The notes under the pieces were generated by a model. The model did no database searches. It saw only the letters and a list, made by a program, of their open reading frames with translations, and had not been told where the DNA came from. DNA of 64,000 nucleotides, from contig NZ_KB851205.1 of NCBI RefSeq assembly GCF_000368065.1, forward strand, positions 1-64,000. The letters are read 5' to 3'. The translations under genes and the position numbers were made by a program. This document shows, one piece after another, positions 43,789 to 54,400 of the stretch. The DNA is from Acinetobacter seifertii (GTDB lineage Bacteria; Pseudomonadota; Gammaproteobacteria; Pseudomonadales; Moraxellaceae). Numbering within the stretch: position 1 is the stretch's first letter; each line of letters begins with the position of its first letter.

Positions 43789-44667
43789 TTATCGTTTTGG
43801 CTCAATCTCACCAAATAATGTCTCATAAGCCTGAGTCAATTTATGTTCTGGTGCCAAATGAGCCAAAGGTAAATTTTTCTGATGCGATTCTTTCATTAAA
43901 ATTGAAGGCGGTAACATGCTATTTAATACAGGCAACCCTTCATCTTTCAACTGCTGGACCACTTCCCGAGGTAATTTTGCTTGGGATTGGAACTGGTTCA
44001 CCACAATTCCTTCAATTTCCAAGCGATCATTATGATCATCTTGCGTTTCGAGAACATTTTCAATCAATGTTTGTAACGCACGCTTTGAAAAGACATCACA
44101 ATCGAAAGGAATCAGGACTTTATCTGCTGCAATTAAGGCAGACAACGTGAAAAAGTTAAAAGCCGGAGGTGTATCGATATAAATACGGTCATAGCGCCCA
44201 ATTAAGCTTTGAATAGAATCTCGCAATTTATAAATTTTATGCTTGCTTTCAAGTGCATGCTCAAGTGCACCAAGCGTAGGACTTGCTGGAAGTACATCTA
44301 ATTTATCAAAGGATGTTGAGTGCACAAAACTGTCGAGGTCTTTGTTCCGAGGGGCTTTTAAAATTGAGCCTAATGCATTACCAATTAGACCTTTTTGTTG
44401 ATTGTTTCCCAGCACATCTTCAAAGAAGTTTTCAATATTTGGTTCTAAAACGGCTTTATCAGCAGCGTATGTTGCTTCTTCGCCTAAAAGGTATTGGCTA
44501 GAGTTGGCTTGAGGATCCAGATCGATAACCAAGGTCCTAAAGCCATGTTTGGCACTAATCGCAGCCAAATTTACAGTAATACTTGATTTCCCTACACCGC
44601 CTTTTTTTTTCGTGCATTGAATAATAATGTCAATATTCACAAATAACACTATATACAAGCCATTCAT
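43789..44667 (-). CDS. ParA family ATPase, N-terminus replaced by the inserted island
   Basis: Deviant Walker A ATPase (KGGVGKSS, then VIDLDPQANSS, and RIYIDTPPAFNF) of the ParA/MinD group, acting in partition or positioning of cellular cargo. The gene is split by the 18.3-kb island. The body up to 44606 is native, but the first codons (MNGLYIVLFVNIDIIIQCT) come from the island's left end and keep the frame open; the hydrophobic NIDIIIQC could stand in for the first beta strand. Possible starts are ATG 44667 and GTG 44649 or 44640, none with a good Shine-Dalgarno. Whether a functional protein is made is uncertain. The native start is at 62912. Confidence 0.75.
   Translation of the reverse strand: MNGLYIVLFVNIDIIIQCTKKKGGVGKSSITVNLAAISAKHGFRTLVIDLDPQANSSQYLLGEEATYAADKAVLEPNIENFFEDVLGNNQQKGLIGNALGSILKAPRNKDLDSFVHSTSFDKLDVLPASPTLGALEHALESKHKIYKLRDSIQSLIGRYDRIYIDTPPAFNFFTLSALIAADKVLIPFDCDVFSKRALQTLIENVLETQDDHNDRLEIEGIVVNQFQSQAKLPREVVQQLKDEGLPVLNSMLPPSILMKESHQKNLPLAHLAPEHKLTQAYETLFGEIEPKR
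44601..44606. repeat. Left 6-bp direct repeat (crossover core) of the island
   Basis: CTTTTT, repeated at 62882-62887. One copy is needed to rebuild the parA reading frame (AAA G|GC GGT GTA). Confidence 0.75.
44607..44635. repeat. Left end of the island with terminal inverted repeat
   Basis: TTTTCGTGCATTGA matches the right end at 12 of 14 positions. A second, subterminal inverted match, GAATAATAATGTCAATA (44619-44635), pairs with GAATAATTGTGTCAATC (minus strand, 62858-62842), 14 of 17. Two of the three TGTCAA/TTGACA hexamers of this end lie further in, at 44692-44705. Confidence 0.7.
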
Positions 44668-44692
44668 GATTTAATAGTATCTATTAAATCAT
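44666..44692. repeat. 27-bp perfect inverted repeat between the recombinase operon and parA
   Basis: Arms ATGATTTAATAG and CTATTAAATCAT with a 3-nt centre TAT. It overlaps the ATG of the chimeric parA. A minus-strand -10-like GATACT (44676-44681) has an 18-bp spacer to a perfect -35 TTGACA (44700-44705), so it may be an operator in a promoter that fires toward parA. Alternatively a recombinase binding site. Confidence 0.5.
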
Positions 44693-44727
44693 TGACACAT
44701 GTCAACCAACCATAGAGGGGACTACTT

Positions 44728-47127
44728 TTGGACAGCAGATACTTAAAAGGATATCCACGTCTAAGTACAATCCTTAATAATAGATTTATGCTTAAGCTAC
44801 ATAGTTTATTACCTGCTATATCGCAGACTCAAACACCAACTATGAATACTTACGCAGCTTTTATTGATATAACAGGTATTGGCAGCAATCATCCCTACAC
44901 AGGTATGGATATACTCAATAGCAAGGAAATAGCTTACAAACAATTAGTACTTTTTTCGGGGTTTGTACATACTGAATTTGCCAATCTCCCTCAACATAGC
45001 CGACATCAAATTGTGTGGCTGCACGCAAATGCTATTGCGAAGTTTGTCAGCGAGAATGGTATTAAATTAGATACAAAGGAGCTGCTAAGCTTAGATAGTA
45101 ATAAAATTGATCTACACATTAATACCTATCAATCACACCCGATAGACTTGGAAAGAAAACGTTATTACGAAGGCTGGTTTGTAACATCTCAAGATGGTGT
45201 AAATAGAAGATATCAACTACAGAAAGTTTATGATACTTATGGCAAAGAATTCGCTTTAGAAGTTCATAGTTTTATAGAAAATTACACTATAAAAAAAATA
45301 GATAGTAGCCTACGTTCTACATTAGAACTACTTATTACATTATTCAGTGAATTTTCCCTGGTTACAGACAATGTTGAAGAGCTCAAATATAGTCTAAATC
45401 ACGGTAATTCCTATTACTTCATGCTGAACATTTATCATCGCTTTTTTGCTAGACGAATAGCAAATGGCGGCCAAGCTCACGCAGCTATTAAAGATTGGTC
45501 GAGAATGGTAGAAAAGTATATGAGTTGCTTTGTAGAGACAGGATTATTTGAAGAACCAATATATCCAATTGTTGTTCCAAAATTTAAAAAACCAAAAGAA
45601 GATAATAAGACACTTCCATCAGGCGGCTCATTCACAAAGGAAGAACAAGAGCAGTTATATGGAGGCATTCCATTATATATAAAAGATGAAGAGGCAGTCA
45701 CAAAAATACAAATACGATTAGAAAATGAATTCAGTCACATAAAGCAAGCTCTTGATAATTATGTTGACTCATATATTTTGAACTACAAAAAAGTAGAATC
45801 TCAAATAGGTAATGTTAGAACTCAACCACAGGGGTTACGCATGGCTGAAAAAGATGGTGTTAAATGTGGAATAGGATATTCAGCCAACACTCTTGCAACA
45901 CTAAAACACTATGGAATCGATCAATGTTTCAACCAAGTAATTGACATAGACGGTAATATCATAAAAAAAAGGAAATTTACTGATTATATATTGGGTATAA
46001 ATAAAAAAAGAGAGGCCTTTAACGAACTATATCGGGTAAATAAAAATTTTATTTTTGCTATATATACTCTACTTGTTTTAGAAAACCCTGCTATAACACC
46101 AAGTTGGTTTGAAGCATGGGAATTATATAATAAACATGGAAATTTGACAGGTTATAAGCAAGTGGGGAATCACTGGATAATTTCATCCTTTAAAAAACGT
46201 AAAGGAGCTACACAAGCACAACAAGATATAGTTTTAACGGAGCGTTCAAATTATCTAGTTGCAACGTTGATTGAAATGACCTCTTTTGAGCGAAATTGTT
46301 TGAAAGCCATTAAAGATGATAACTGGCGATTTGCACCTCTCTACGCCTCAACTAATAAAATAAATATTGTGTCAAAACTAAGTACAGCTATGTTTAATAA
46401 TGTTGAAACTTGTGGACTTTCGGATCTAAAAAGAGCTTGCTCAGAAATCCATTTTAATGAGAATGGGAAAGCATATCTAAATACAGATGAAATCAATGCT
46501 TTAATTTCTGTTTTCAGTTTAAGAAATATTAGAAAAAAGAAAGGAATACACACCTATCTTGATACTCGTTCAATTGAAGAAGTAAGTAAAAAACTTGGTC
46601 ATAAGCAAGTTAATCTCGAGGTTCTAGAGGCTTATTTACCTCAGGCATTGCTTAATTATTTTAATGATCGTTGGGTACGTATTTTTCAAAATTCTTTAAT
46701 GTTTGAAGCTATGAAAGACTCTGAATTACTTAATGAAGCATTTGATTTCGATATTAAACATCTTGAGCAGTTTCTTGAAAATCACAAGATGCGTAACTTT
46801 CCCGCACACATGATGGAAATTGAAAAGACCAAGACGAAAGAAGAAGAAAATGAAATTAAGAAAAAATTAGATGTTCTTGTTTTCATGATTAGTCCCTCTA
46901 TTCTTCAAATGCTAATTGCTATACGCAATATTGTTGAAAAATACAATGAAACCGTTCCTGAGAATGTTAAGTATTGGTACATGACAGCAGTATTCATTTT
47001 GTCTCAGTATGAATGTAAAGATAAATCAAAACGAATCGTTAATGTTGACTCCACCATAGATTTTTATAACAAAGCATTAACTCAACCTCTTGATATTGAA
47101 AAAGTAAGACAAGGAATTTTTGCATGA
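44728..47127 (+). CDS. Large recombinase-module protein, tyrosine-recombinase-like with degenerate active site
   Basis: 799 aa. Starts with TTG (44728) placed 7 nt after a strong GAGGGG Shine-Dalgarno. Its C-terminal half (about 597-640) has a tyrosine-recombinase-like stretch, RKKKGIHTYLDTRSIEEVSKKLGHKQVNLEVLEAYL, with LGH and Tyr, but the HxxR triad part is not recognisable. First of four coupled genes (ATGA overlap with the next). Probably a DNA-binding partner of the two complete recombinases, as TnpB-type proteins or GmtZ may be in related mobile modules. That comparison is from memory. Confidence 0.65.
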   Translation: MDSRYLKGYPRLSTILNNRFMLKLHSLLPAISQTQTPTMNTYAAFIDITGIGSNHPYTGMDILNSKEIAYKQLVLFSGFVHTEFANLPQHSRHQIVWLHANAIAKFVSENGIKLDTKELLSLDSNKIDLHINTYQSHPIDLERKRYYEGWFVTSQDGVNRRYQLQKVYDTYGKEFALEVHSFIENYTIKKIDSSLRSTLELLITLFSEFSLVTDNVEELKYSLNHGNSYYFMLNIYHRFFARRIANGGQAHAAIKDWSRMVEKYMSCFVETGLFEEPIYPIVVPKFKKPKEDNKTLPSGGSFTKEEQEQLYGGIPLYIKDEEAVTKIQIRLENEFSHIKQALDNYVDSYILNYKKVESQIGNVRTQPQGLRMAEKDGVKCGIGYSANTLATLKHYGIDQCFNQVIDIDGNIIKKRKFTDYILGINKKREAFNELYRVNKNFIFAIYTLLVLENPAITPSWFEAWELYNKHGNLTGYKQVGNHWIISSFKKRKGATQAQQDIVLTERSNYLVATLIEMTSFERNCLKAIKDDNWRFAPLYASTNKINIVSKLSTAMFNNVETCGLSDLKRACSEIHFNENGKAYLNTDEINALISVFSLRNIRKKKGIHTYLDTRSIEEVSKKLGHKQVNLEVLEAYLPQALLNYFNDRWVRIFQNSLMFEAMKDSELLNEAFDFDIKHLEQFLENHKMRNFPAHMMEIEKTKTKEEENEIKKKLDVLVFMISPSILQMLIAIRNIVEKYNETVPENVKYWYMTAVFILSQYECKDKSKRIVNVDSTIDFYNKALTQPLDIEKVRQGIFA

Positions 47128-49415
47128 GTAACGCATTAAATCAAAACCTAAAACTTATTTACTCAAGCACAGAAAATCCTTTCGCCGACCTTCAAACTGA
47201 GGCTATTAAAGAAATATTAAAACAAGCGATTGCAGTTAATGATATTCAAACTATGGCTAATATGACGAACTTGTATACACAGTCTTTTATTAGTCTTGAG
47301 TACAAACCAAATTGGTTGAAGTGTGAATTTGCAGATAATGAATGGAAAATCGTATTTCCTAAAAGTAAAACCATTAAAAATAGCTCTTCAATAGTTCTTA
47401 AATGGAATAAGATAAAATTAAATGATGGAACTTATTTGAGCGACCCATGTCATATTAAACTCTTAAATACTTTTAAACTTTGGCTAACCAATACTGATAA
47501 CCCAAGTATTAATGGTGGAGGTCTCCTTTCATCTTTAAGTATCCGAAAAAGATTATATGGTATACTGAAGCTGATTGATTGCATTATTATTAATGGTTCT
47601 GCAATTAATTTAAGTAAATTCCACCTTTCGCTTTTAAGTACCGATTTCCTCATTGATGTATTAATATCTACAGTAACAGTTGATGCATATGGAGTTCTAA
47701 AATACTTACGATTTGAGGATTTGGCACGCAATCAAATTATCCAAGCATCATCTACATACCCTACTACCAATAATAAAAAATGCCTTTTGAATGTATTTAA
47801 CTTTAATACAGATGAATACAATAGAGCCAATAATTTTATTATAGATAATTTTATTAACCCTGATCACAGTTTTAATTATAGTGAATTAAAAAAATTTATT
47901 TTTAAAAGTGAAATACTATTAAAAATTCAGTCGAATAGCTTTATTAACAATATACTACATGAAGATTACAGGAATAAAGAAGACCATTACGGACTATATG
48001 CCCCCTCTCAAAGTGCATCTAGAATTTCATATTCAGCAAATTTTGACGAGGTGCATAAACACAAAGTAACTGATGCATTAAAACTTTTAAAACAATTATC
48101 CTTTGCTGCCAATTTAGAAGAAACTCCTTTAGATCATACTATTTTTAGCAAATTAAATTTCAATACAGTTGCTAGATTGATTGATATCTCTGAAAGTGGG
48201 CGCTTTAAGACACTACCTGTAGTCCCCGTACTAAATTTAATGCGTGATACATTTGAATATTCATTTAAAAATATTGATGAAATTCTTGAGTCTGTAATTG
48301 AAGTATTAGAATTTCAAAAAAACTTAGAAACTATAGAAATCTCCCTTAACCAGTATGAACGCAGCAACTTTAGTGACCTTATAAATCGATTATATCCAAA
48401 CAAATTAGTTTGTGGTGGCTACCTATTGCGTAACACTAATTTTGATAGAAAAAAAAATTCTTTATATAGCAATACATTAATAAATAGATACAACATATTA
48501 ATATCAAGTGTGCAATTTTTATTTTCCATATTCTCTGCCAAAAGAATAAGTGAAATTAATAATTTAAAACCATACTCAAATCTAATTCCAGATATAAATC
48601 CAGAAGATGCAGATTATAGTACTCTTTTCTCTGTAAAGAGCTTGGTAATGAAGACAGGGGTTAGCGGTCATAATGAGACTAAAGCAGTTACACTCCGACC
48701 AATGATCCTCTCTATAGCCAAGCTGATGTGGAAAATTGAATCATTTAACAAAAAAGTTATACAACTTGGGATTAACTTACCATCTTTATTTAATTTATTA
48801 GGAAGCTCAGAAAAAAAATTAAATTTCCCCACCTCGGTAACAGTTAGTCCTTATACATACATTTGTGATTATTTTGAAACACCTTTTATTAATGAGAATG
48901 GCATAGCTAAAAAGCTTTATTTTTCAAATCACCAATTGCGAAGATTTTTCGCAATGATGTTTTTCTGGAGTAATGGTTATGATGGTCTAGATGCGATTCG
49001 TTGGATGCTTGGTCATAGCTCTTCAGAACATCTATATCACTACATTACAGAAACTTGTAATGGTGCTGTATTAAATGGTATTAAGGCAGCACATTTAGTA
49101 AATGAAGTACACAATGGGCATCTTAAGACAATTGATGCACTACGCAAAGCTATTAGCCAATACTATGACGTTGAACAAGCAAATATAGAATTAGAACGGA
49201 TTTCAGATGCAATCAATGATTACATCAATGATGAAGACTATGAAACAAGACCATCATATATTAGTGATAAGGATCTTAGTGCAATTGAAGATACTATTTA
49301 TCAATTATTACATCAGGATGTGATACGGCTAGAACCTGAGTTTTTTACAATTGTACGTGAGGGTAAAGCCATCCAAGATTACCGTATGATCTTAGAAGTC
49401 AGGGAGCTAGCTTAA
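47124..49415 (+). CDS. Large tyrosine recombinase/integrase
   Basis: 763 aa. The catalytic domain is in the C-terminal third: Arg in FSAKRISEINN (about 474), Lys-bearing SLVMKTGVSGHN, HxxR in NHQLRRFFAMMFFW (about 603-606), LGHSSSEHLYHYI (His about 632, Tyr about 638-640). The long N-terminal part (1-400) has no recognised domain. Size and organisation recall Tn554 TnpB or gamma-mobile-trio integrase GmtZ. Start overlaps the previous stop by 4 bp, and the stop overlaps the next start (TAATG). Confidence 0.82.
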   Translation: MSNALNQNLKLIYSSTENPFADLQTEAIKEILKQAIAVNDIQTMANMTNLYTQSFISLEYKPNWLKCEFADNEWKIVFPKSKTIKNSSSIVLKWNKIKLNDGTYLSDPCHIKLLNTFKLWLTNTDNPSINGGGLLSSLSIRKRLYGILKLIDCIIINGSAINLSKFHLSLLSTDFLIDVLISTVTVDAYGVLKYLRFEDLARNQIIQASSTYPTTNNKKCLLNVFNFNTDEYNRANNFIIDNFINPDHSFNYSELKKFIFKSEILLKIQSNSFINNILHEDYRNKEDHYGLYAPSQSASRISYSANFDEVHKHKVTDALKLLKQLSFAANLEETPLDHTIFSKLNFNTVARLIDISESGRFKTLPVVPVLNLMRDTFEYSFKNIDEILESVIEVLEFQKNLETIEISLNQYERSNFSDLINRLYPNKLVCGGYLLRNTNFDRKKNSLYSNTLINRYNILISSVQFLFSIFSAKRISEINNLKPYSNLIPDINPEDADYSTLFSVKSLVMKTGVSGHNETKAVTLRPMILSIAKLMWKIESFNKKVIQLGINLPSLFNLLGSSEKKLNFPTSVTVSPYTYICDYFETPFINENGIAKKLYFSNHQLRRFFAMMFFWSNGYDGLDAIRWMLGHSSSEHLYHYITETCNGAVLNGIKAAHLVNEVHNGHLKTIDALRKAISQYYDVEQANIELERISDAINDYINDEDYETRPSYISDKDLSAIEDTIYQLLHQDVIRLEPEFFTIVREGKAIQDYRMILEVRELA

Positions 49416-49936
49416 TGAAAATTTTGCAAAAAAACCAAGATAAAGTAGCTAACACTAAGAGCCTTCTTATCAACATCATAAACCAACCTGAAAAGTACAA
49501 CATACCCGAAATCCAAAATGCGTTATCCAATCAGCGTAAGTTGGCAGCATTTACTAATACAGAATATGCTATTACTTCTTGTACTCTCAACACTCTGAAA
49601 AGTGCGGCAGAATACTGTTTATCACGTGGGTTCATTGAACTAGATGAGTTACGTCAAAATGCAAAGGCATCTCTTGAAAAAGAGATCATTAAAGACTCAA
49701 ATCCTAATCACAACACTAAAGCATACTTCAAAGAACGCTTAAAAAATTCAGAAATAGAACTAGATAAGAGCAAACACACTATCATCAGTTTAACTACTAT
49801 CATTGGTGAAATGTCCTTGGAACTAGCAAGAATGGCTAACTCAAATAATATGACAAATGAAGCGCGTCAGGCCCTCTATCAAGATCTGAATAATAAATTA
49901 CAGCACAAATTATCGTTTACCTTAGGGAGTAAATGA
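49415..49936 (+). CDS. Small helical protein of the recombinase module (TnpC/GmtX-like position)
   Basis: 173 aa, highly charged, predicted all-helical with a C-terminal coiled coil (about 108-150, YFKERLKNSEIELDKSKHTIISLTTIIGEM). No catalytic motif. It lies between two tyrosine recombinases with 1-bp and 4-bp overlaps, so its synthesis is coupled to theirs. By position it corresponds to the small third protein of Tn554-type (TnpC) or gamma-mobile-trio (GmtX) modules; this is inference from context. Confidence 0.65.
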   Translation: MKILQKNQDKVANTKSLLINIINQPEKYNIPEIQNALSNQRKLAAFTNTEYAITSCTLNTLKSAAEYCLSRGFIELDELRQNAKASLEKEIIKDSNPNHNTKAYFKERLKNSEIELDKSKHTIISLTTIIGEMSLELARMANSNNMTNEARQALYQDLNNKLQHKLSFTLGSK

Positions 49937-51321
49937 TGCCTGTTGAAATAATCAAAGATTATATTGGTTTGAGCCACTATTCAAACATTGAAAAAAAGCT
50001 CAACTTAACAAAGCCACAAACAATCCCCTATGTAACATATGGCAATGGTATCCCCTGTTTTGAAGCAAACCTTTATTTACTATCAAAGTTAGAAGAGGGT
50101 AAGTCCACACGTGTTGGTGGTGGAACATTACGAACATATGCAAACCAAATCATTCATTTAATTAACTTTTGCTATAACAACAATATAATCTTCACTCAAT
50201 TAACAGACTCTCATTTTTCTCTTTTTATTAAAAGTTTAATAGCAAAACGCAATAGTTTGGGAAATCTAAAACGTACTGGAAAACAAGTACGACAAATAGG
50301 TACTCAGTGCCTCCATTTTCTAATATATGTACAAGATTTTTATCAATTAAAAAATTTTATCGGCCAAAATAAAAGTAGTACGATTAGAATTAAAATTAAA
50401 AGGACTAGTCAAAAGATTGAGGGGAATAAACTATTCGATACCGAAAGTCTAACTCACAGTTCTTTTCCTAATGACACGCCTCTGAAACGTAGACATCCTG
50501 TTTCAGAAGAGTCGGCAATGAAGGTTTGGGAGTACATCAATCAAGAACCTAATAGAGAAAAACGTATTCGCGATGTCGCTCTTTATTCGTTTTTAGAGAC
50601 TACAGGAGCTCGTAACTCTGAAGTCCATATGGCTATGGTAAAAGATATTGATGATGCTCTAATGAAAGATGATGCACCATTATTGAGAGTCACAACATTA
50701 AAACGTAACAACCATGAACGCTTTATTCCTGTGCCACAGGCATTTTTAAGTACTGTTACTCAATATATTCGGAAAATTAGACGTAAGATTATTAAGAGAA
50801 CTATTGGAACTGCTAACGATCACGGTTACCTTTTTGTAAACCTAAAGAATGGTGAGCCTTTATCAGCAGAATCAACACGTAGACGAATGAGTGAATGGAA
50901 AGAAGCATGTGAAATCAAAGAAAGCTTCCATCCTCATTTGTTTCGCCACGCATTTATAACCAACACTTTAAAAAGAATCATTTTACAGCACAACAATATC
51001 AACAATACAGATGATTTTCGTAAACACCTGCTGCATACCGAAAAGTTTAAATTGGAACTACAGCAATGGACAGGGCACACTCACATTAACTCATTAAACG
51101 CATATATTGATCTAGTATTTGCCGATATTAACGGTTATCAAAAAGCATATGATCAAGCATCATTAGTTAATACTACTGAAGATATTTTGGTTAGAGCTAA
51201 CATTTTGGCGACCCAACTTAAGGGAAAGTTAATTAATATTAACGAAGCAACAAGTGACTTTATTGAGCTTATTGAAGCATTTAAAAATGATGTTAACAAT
51301 GCTGCATCAAGAATAGAATGA
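49933..51321 (+). CDS. Tyrosine recombinase (GmtY-like)
   Basis: 462 aa with all catalytic residues: Arg in LETTGARNSEV (about 226), HxxR in HPHLFRHAFITN (about 335-338), and WTGHTHINSLNAYID with His (about 382) and nucleophilic Tyr (about 391). The N-terminal SAM-like core-binding domain (about 60-150) is present. Probably cuts and joins at the CTTTTT core found at the island ends. Resembles the recombinase named GmtY in gamma-mobile-trio islands; not verified. Confidence 0.88.
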   Translation: MMPVEIIKDYIGLSHYSNIEKKLNLTKPQTIPYVTYGNGIPCFEANLYLLSKLEEGKSTRVGGGTLRTYANQIIHLINFCYNNNIIFTQLTDSHFSLFIKSLIAKRNSLGNLKRTGKQVRQIGTQCLHFLIYVQDFYQLKNFIGQNKSSTIRIKIKRTSQKIEGNKLFDTESLTHSSFPNDTPLKRRHPVSEESAMKVWEYINQEPNREKRIRDVALYSFLETTGARNSEVHMAMVKDIDDALMKDDAPLLRVTTLKRNNHERFIPVPQAFLSTVTQYIRKIRRKIIKRTIGTANDHGYLFVNLKNGEPLSAESTRRRMSEWKEACEIKESFHPHLFRHAFITNTLKRIILQHNNINNTDDFRKHLLHTEKFKLELQQWTGHTHINSLNAYIDLVFADINGYQKAYDQASLVNTTEDILVRANILATQLKGKLININEATSDFIELIEAFKNDVNNAASRIE

Positions 51322-51396
51322 AAAATGGGTAACTGTCAGATCAGGTTTGAGCTCAATTTTATCGTTCCTCTAGTGGCTTCAATTCCGAAGGAAAGA

Positions 51397-51416
51397 CCTG
51401 AAATTTTTATTTCAGG
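51397..51416. terminator. Weak terminator between the convergent recombinase and defence operons
   Basis: Stem CCTGAAA (51397-51403) / TTTCAGG (51410-51416), extendable by AAG/CTT past one mismatch. U tracts on both sides are poor, so termination efficiency is uncertain. Confidence 0.5.
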
Positions 51417-51426
51417 CCTTACCTAT

Positions 51427-54400
51427 TTATTTCACTAAATTCATTAAGCTACTGAAGCTATCAACTACTGCATATTTAACCGCATCACCTAACAGATGGT
51501 TTTCTTCGTTTAACGTACTAAAGAATTTCTTAGCACTCTCAATTTTACGCTTTTCTTTATCACGTAAATCAGCTTCATCCATCGAACCTTTGGTTTCTGC
51601 AACGAAATAAACTTGACGAACCTTATCTTTGTCAAAAGCAATTGCCCAGTCAGGGTTATAGTTACCAAACGGTGTCGGGATCTGGAAACGATCTGGCAAT
51701 TTAGCGTAAACAATCACCTCATCGGCTCCATCCAATTCTTCTACAAACTTGCGTTCATTATCAGAATCAGTTACCACATAGTCCCAAATATGACGATCTG
51801 CTTTAAATGACCTTAATGGAATATTTTCATTACTTACGAAAATATCATTTTCAGGATAACCCTCTTTCAGAGGATTATATTTTAGACCCTGTATCACCAT
51901 CGAAGCTTGTTGTTCGTTAATAATTCTACTCAGCTCACGAATAAATGCTTCAGGATTTAATTTAAATTGAGTAAACACAGAGGCATTAATCCCTTTAAGA
52001 ATTTGAGCAACTGTTTTACGCGTTAAGTTTGTATCCTCTGCAATATTCCCTACTAAATCATATTGCACCTGCGAATGAATCGATAAAGTTCTATTTTCAG
52101 TTTTAGAAGTCATTTTTCCAAAGGCATCTTTTGACTTCAATTCGTCAAAACTCACCTCGTCTTTCATTGATGATTCTGCAAGTTTATAACTCAATGTTTC
52201 TACAAACTTGTTGTTACGCTCTTTTGCTGTACGCTCAACACAACTAATACTGTCAGTAATCAGCTTGTTAGAGTCAATCTGAATTTGATAAATCGCTTTA
52301 CGATTAATTTTCTTCCATAAATCCTGAAATTCTTTACGCTCAAGGTTTTTTGAGTTGATGTGGTTCGTCAAATGCTTATTCGCATCTTCAGTCATACCAT
52401 CCGTCGCTTTAGGATCAAAAATACTATCAATTAACTTTGTGATTTGAGCTGTATAAGGTTGTAACTCTTCAGGAAGTGCAACAAGTTCACCTTTGGCTTT
52501 ATCTTGATGATACTTTGGTGCAATATGATCATTATCATCAATATAGTCATTTCGTGTCAGATACTTATGGATCTGTTTTGCCATGACTTTGGAGATTTCA
52601 AGTTTTGAACCATCTGGCAAAGTGAGTACTTTATTTTCAAAGTATTCAGGCGTTGCTTGGGTAGGGCGACTAGCAAGTGTTTTCACAATCTCTGTCTGTA
52701 AATTCGCAACAAAATCTTTGTAACTTTCATTGGTCACCACAGTCAGATTATTTAAGCGATGAACTTCACCAATTGCACCAAAATAGTTAGCATCCATTCG
52801 TTCGCCATTTTTATTCACTGCCAAACGTAGACCACGCCCTACTTCTTGACGACGAGAAATCGTATTGTCTGAATGCTTCAGTGTACAAATTACAAATACG
52901 TTTGGATTATCCCAACCTTCTCTCAACGCTGAATGTGAGAAAATAAAGCGTGTTGGCTCTTCAAAAGAAAGTAAGCGTTCTTTATCTTTTAAAATCAGAT
53001 CATAGGCATCTATATCATCAGCTTGCTGAACAGACACTCCCGATTCTTCATCTTTGACTTTCTTTAATGCTGGGTCAGTTAGTTTTTTTGACTTTTTATC
53101 AATTGAGAAATAACCATTATGGGTTTTGTCTACGTCAATCGACTTTAGATAGTCTTGATATGGATCATTTTCTAAATTGAGATCTAAAACTTCATTTAAA
53201 ACATATTGGTACTGCTCTTTAAAGATTTGAGTGTATTCACCATCAACAGGATTATTATCGTCATCATACTGACGGTATTTTGCTACTTCATCGATAAAGA
53301 AAAGACTTAAGACTTTAATGCCTTGACCATAAAGCTGACGTTCTTTTTGAATGTGTGCACGAATCGTTTCACGGATTTGAATCGTTCGCATGACTTTTTC
53401 ATCAACATGTCCAACGGCTTCGCCTACTTGGATTTTGATTCCATTGACAAAAGTCACACTATTGTCACGAGCATCAATATCTGCAATCACATAGCGATCA
53501 TTGTATTGTTCAGCTTGGTGAGAAATAACAAATAAATCATCGCCTTTAGATAGCTTTCTTACTTCGCGTTTAAAGCCTGTTTTGGTTTGTATTTCTAACT
53601 CTAACCGCGCAACTGGTGCAGACTTTGAAACCAGAATATCTTGCAAATACAAGTAACCATGTGTGCCTGATAAACCTTGGACTTCGATGCCTTTGACCGT
53701 AATTTTCTTGACTAATTTTTGATTATAGGCATCTAAAGCATCTAAACGATAAACTAGGTTGTAGTCCCGTTTATGCGTAGCAGAGTAACGTAAGATAAAC
53801 AGTGGGTTGAAGTTTGCCAAAGACTGTAAAGTCTTTTCTGCACCCATCTTTTGCGGTTCGTCCATAATTAAGATTGGACGGTTACGGCTAATCACATCAA
53901 TTGGTCGACGGGATTGAAACTCATCGAGTTCATCATAAATACGTCGGTTATCTTTACCTGTGGCATTAAACGCTTGCACGTTAATGACCATGACATTAAT
54001 GCCTGCATTTGAGCTAAAGCTTTCTAAATGATGTAAGGCTTTTGAGTCATAAATAAAGAAACGTGCTTTTTTACCGTATTGTTCCTGAAAGTGATCCGCC
54101 ATCATCTCTAGGCTTTTATGGACACCTTCACGAATCGCGACACTCGGTACAACTATAATAAACTTTGACCAACCATATTTTGCATTGAGTTCAAACATGG
54201 TACGGATATAGCAATAGGTTTTACCTGTACCTGTTTCCATCTCAATGTTTAAATTCAGTGGGCTGCTAGTGAGGTTTTTACCTTTACTATCATCAGTTAC
54301 TAAATTTGGCGATGGTTCTAAAATATTCGTCATTTGTACATTTTGAATATTTTTAAGCACTGCATCTAAGTTAAAAATTTTAGCATTTTCAAAACCAACA

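Noticed and set aside
44692..44720. TTGACA at 44692 as -35 of the recombinase operon
   Set aside because: No -10 hexamer at 16-18 bp on the plus strand; the operon promoter remains unidentified.
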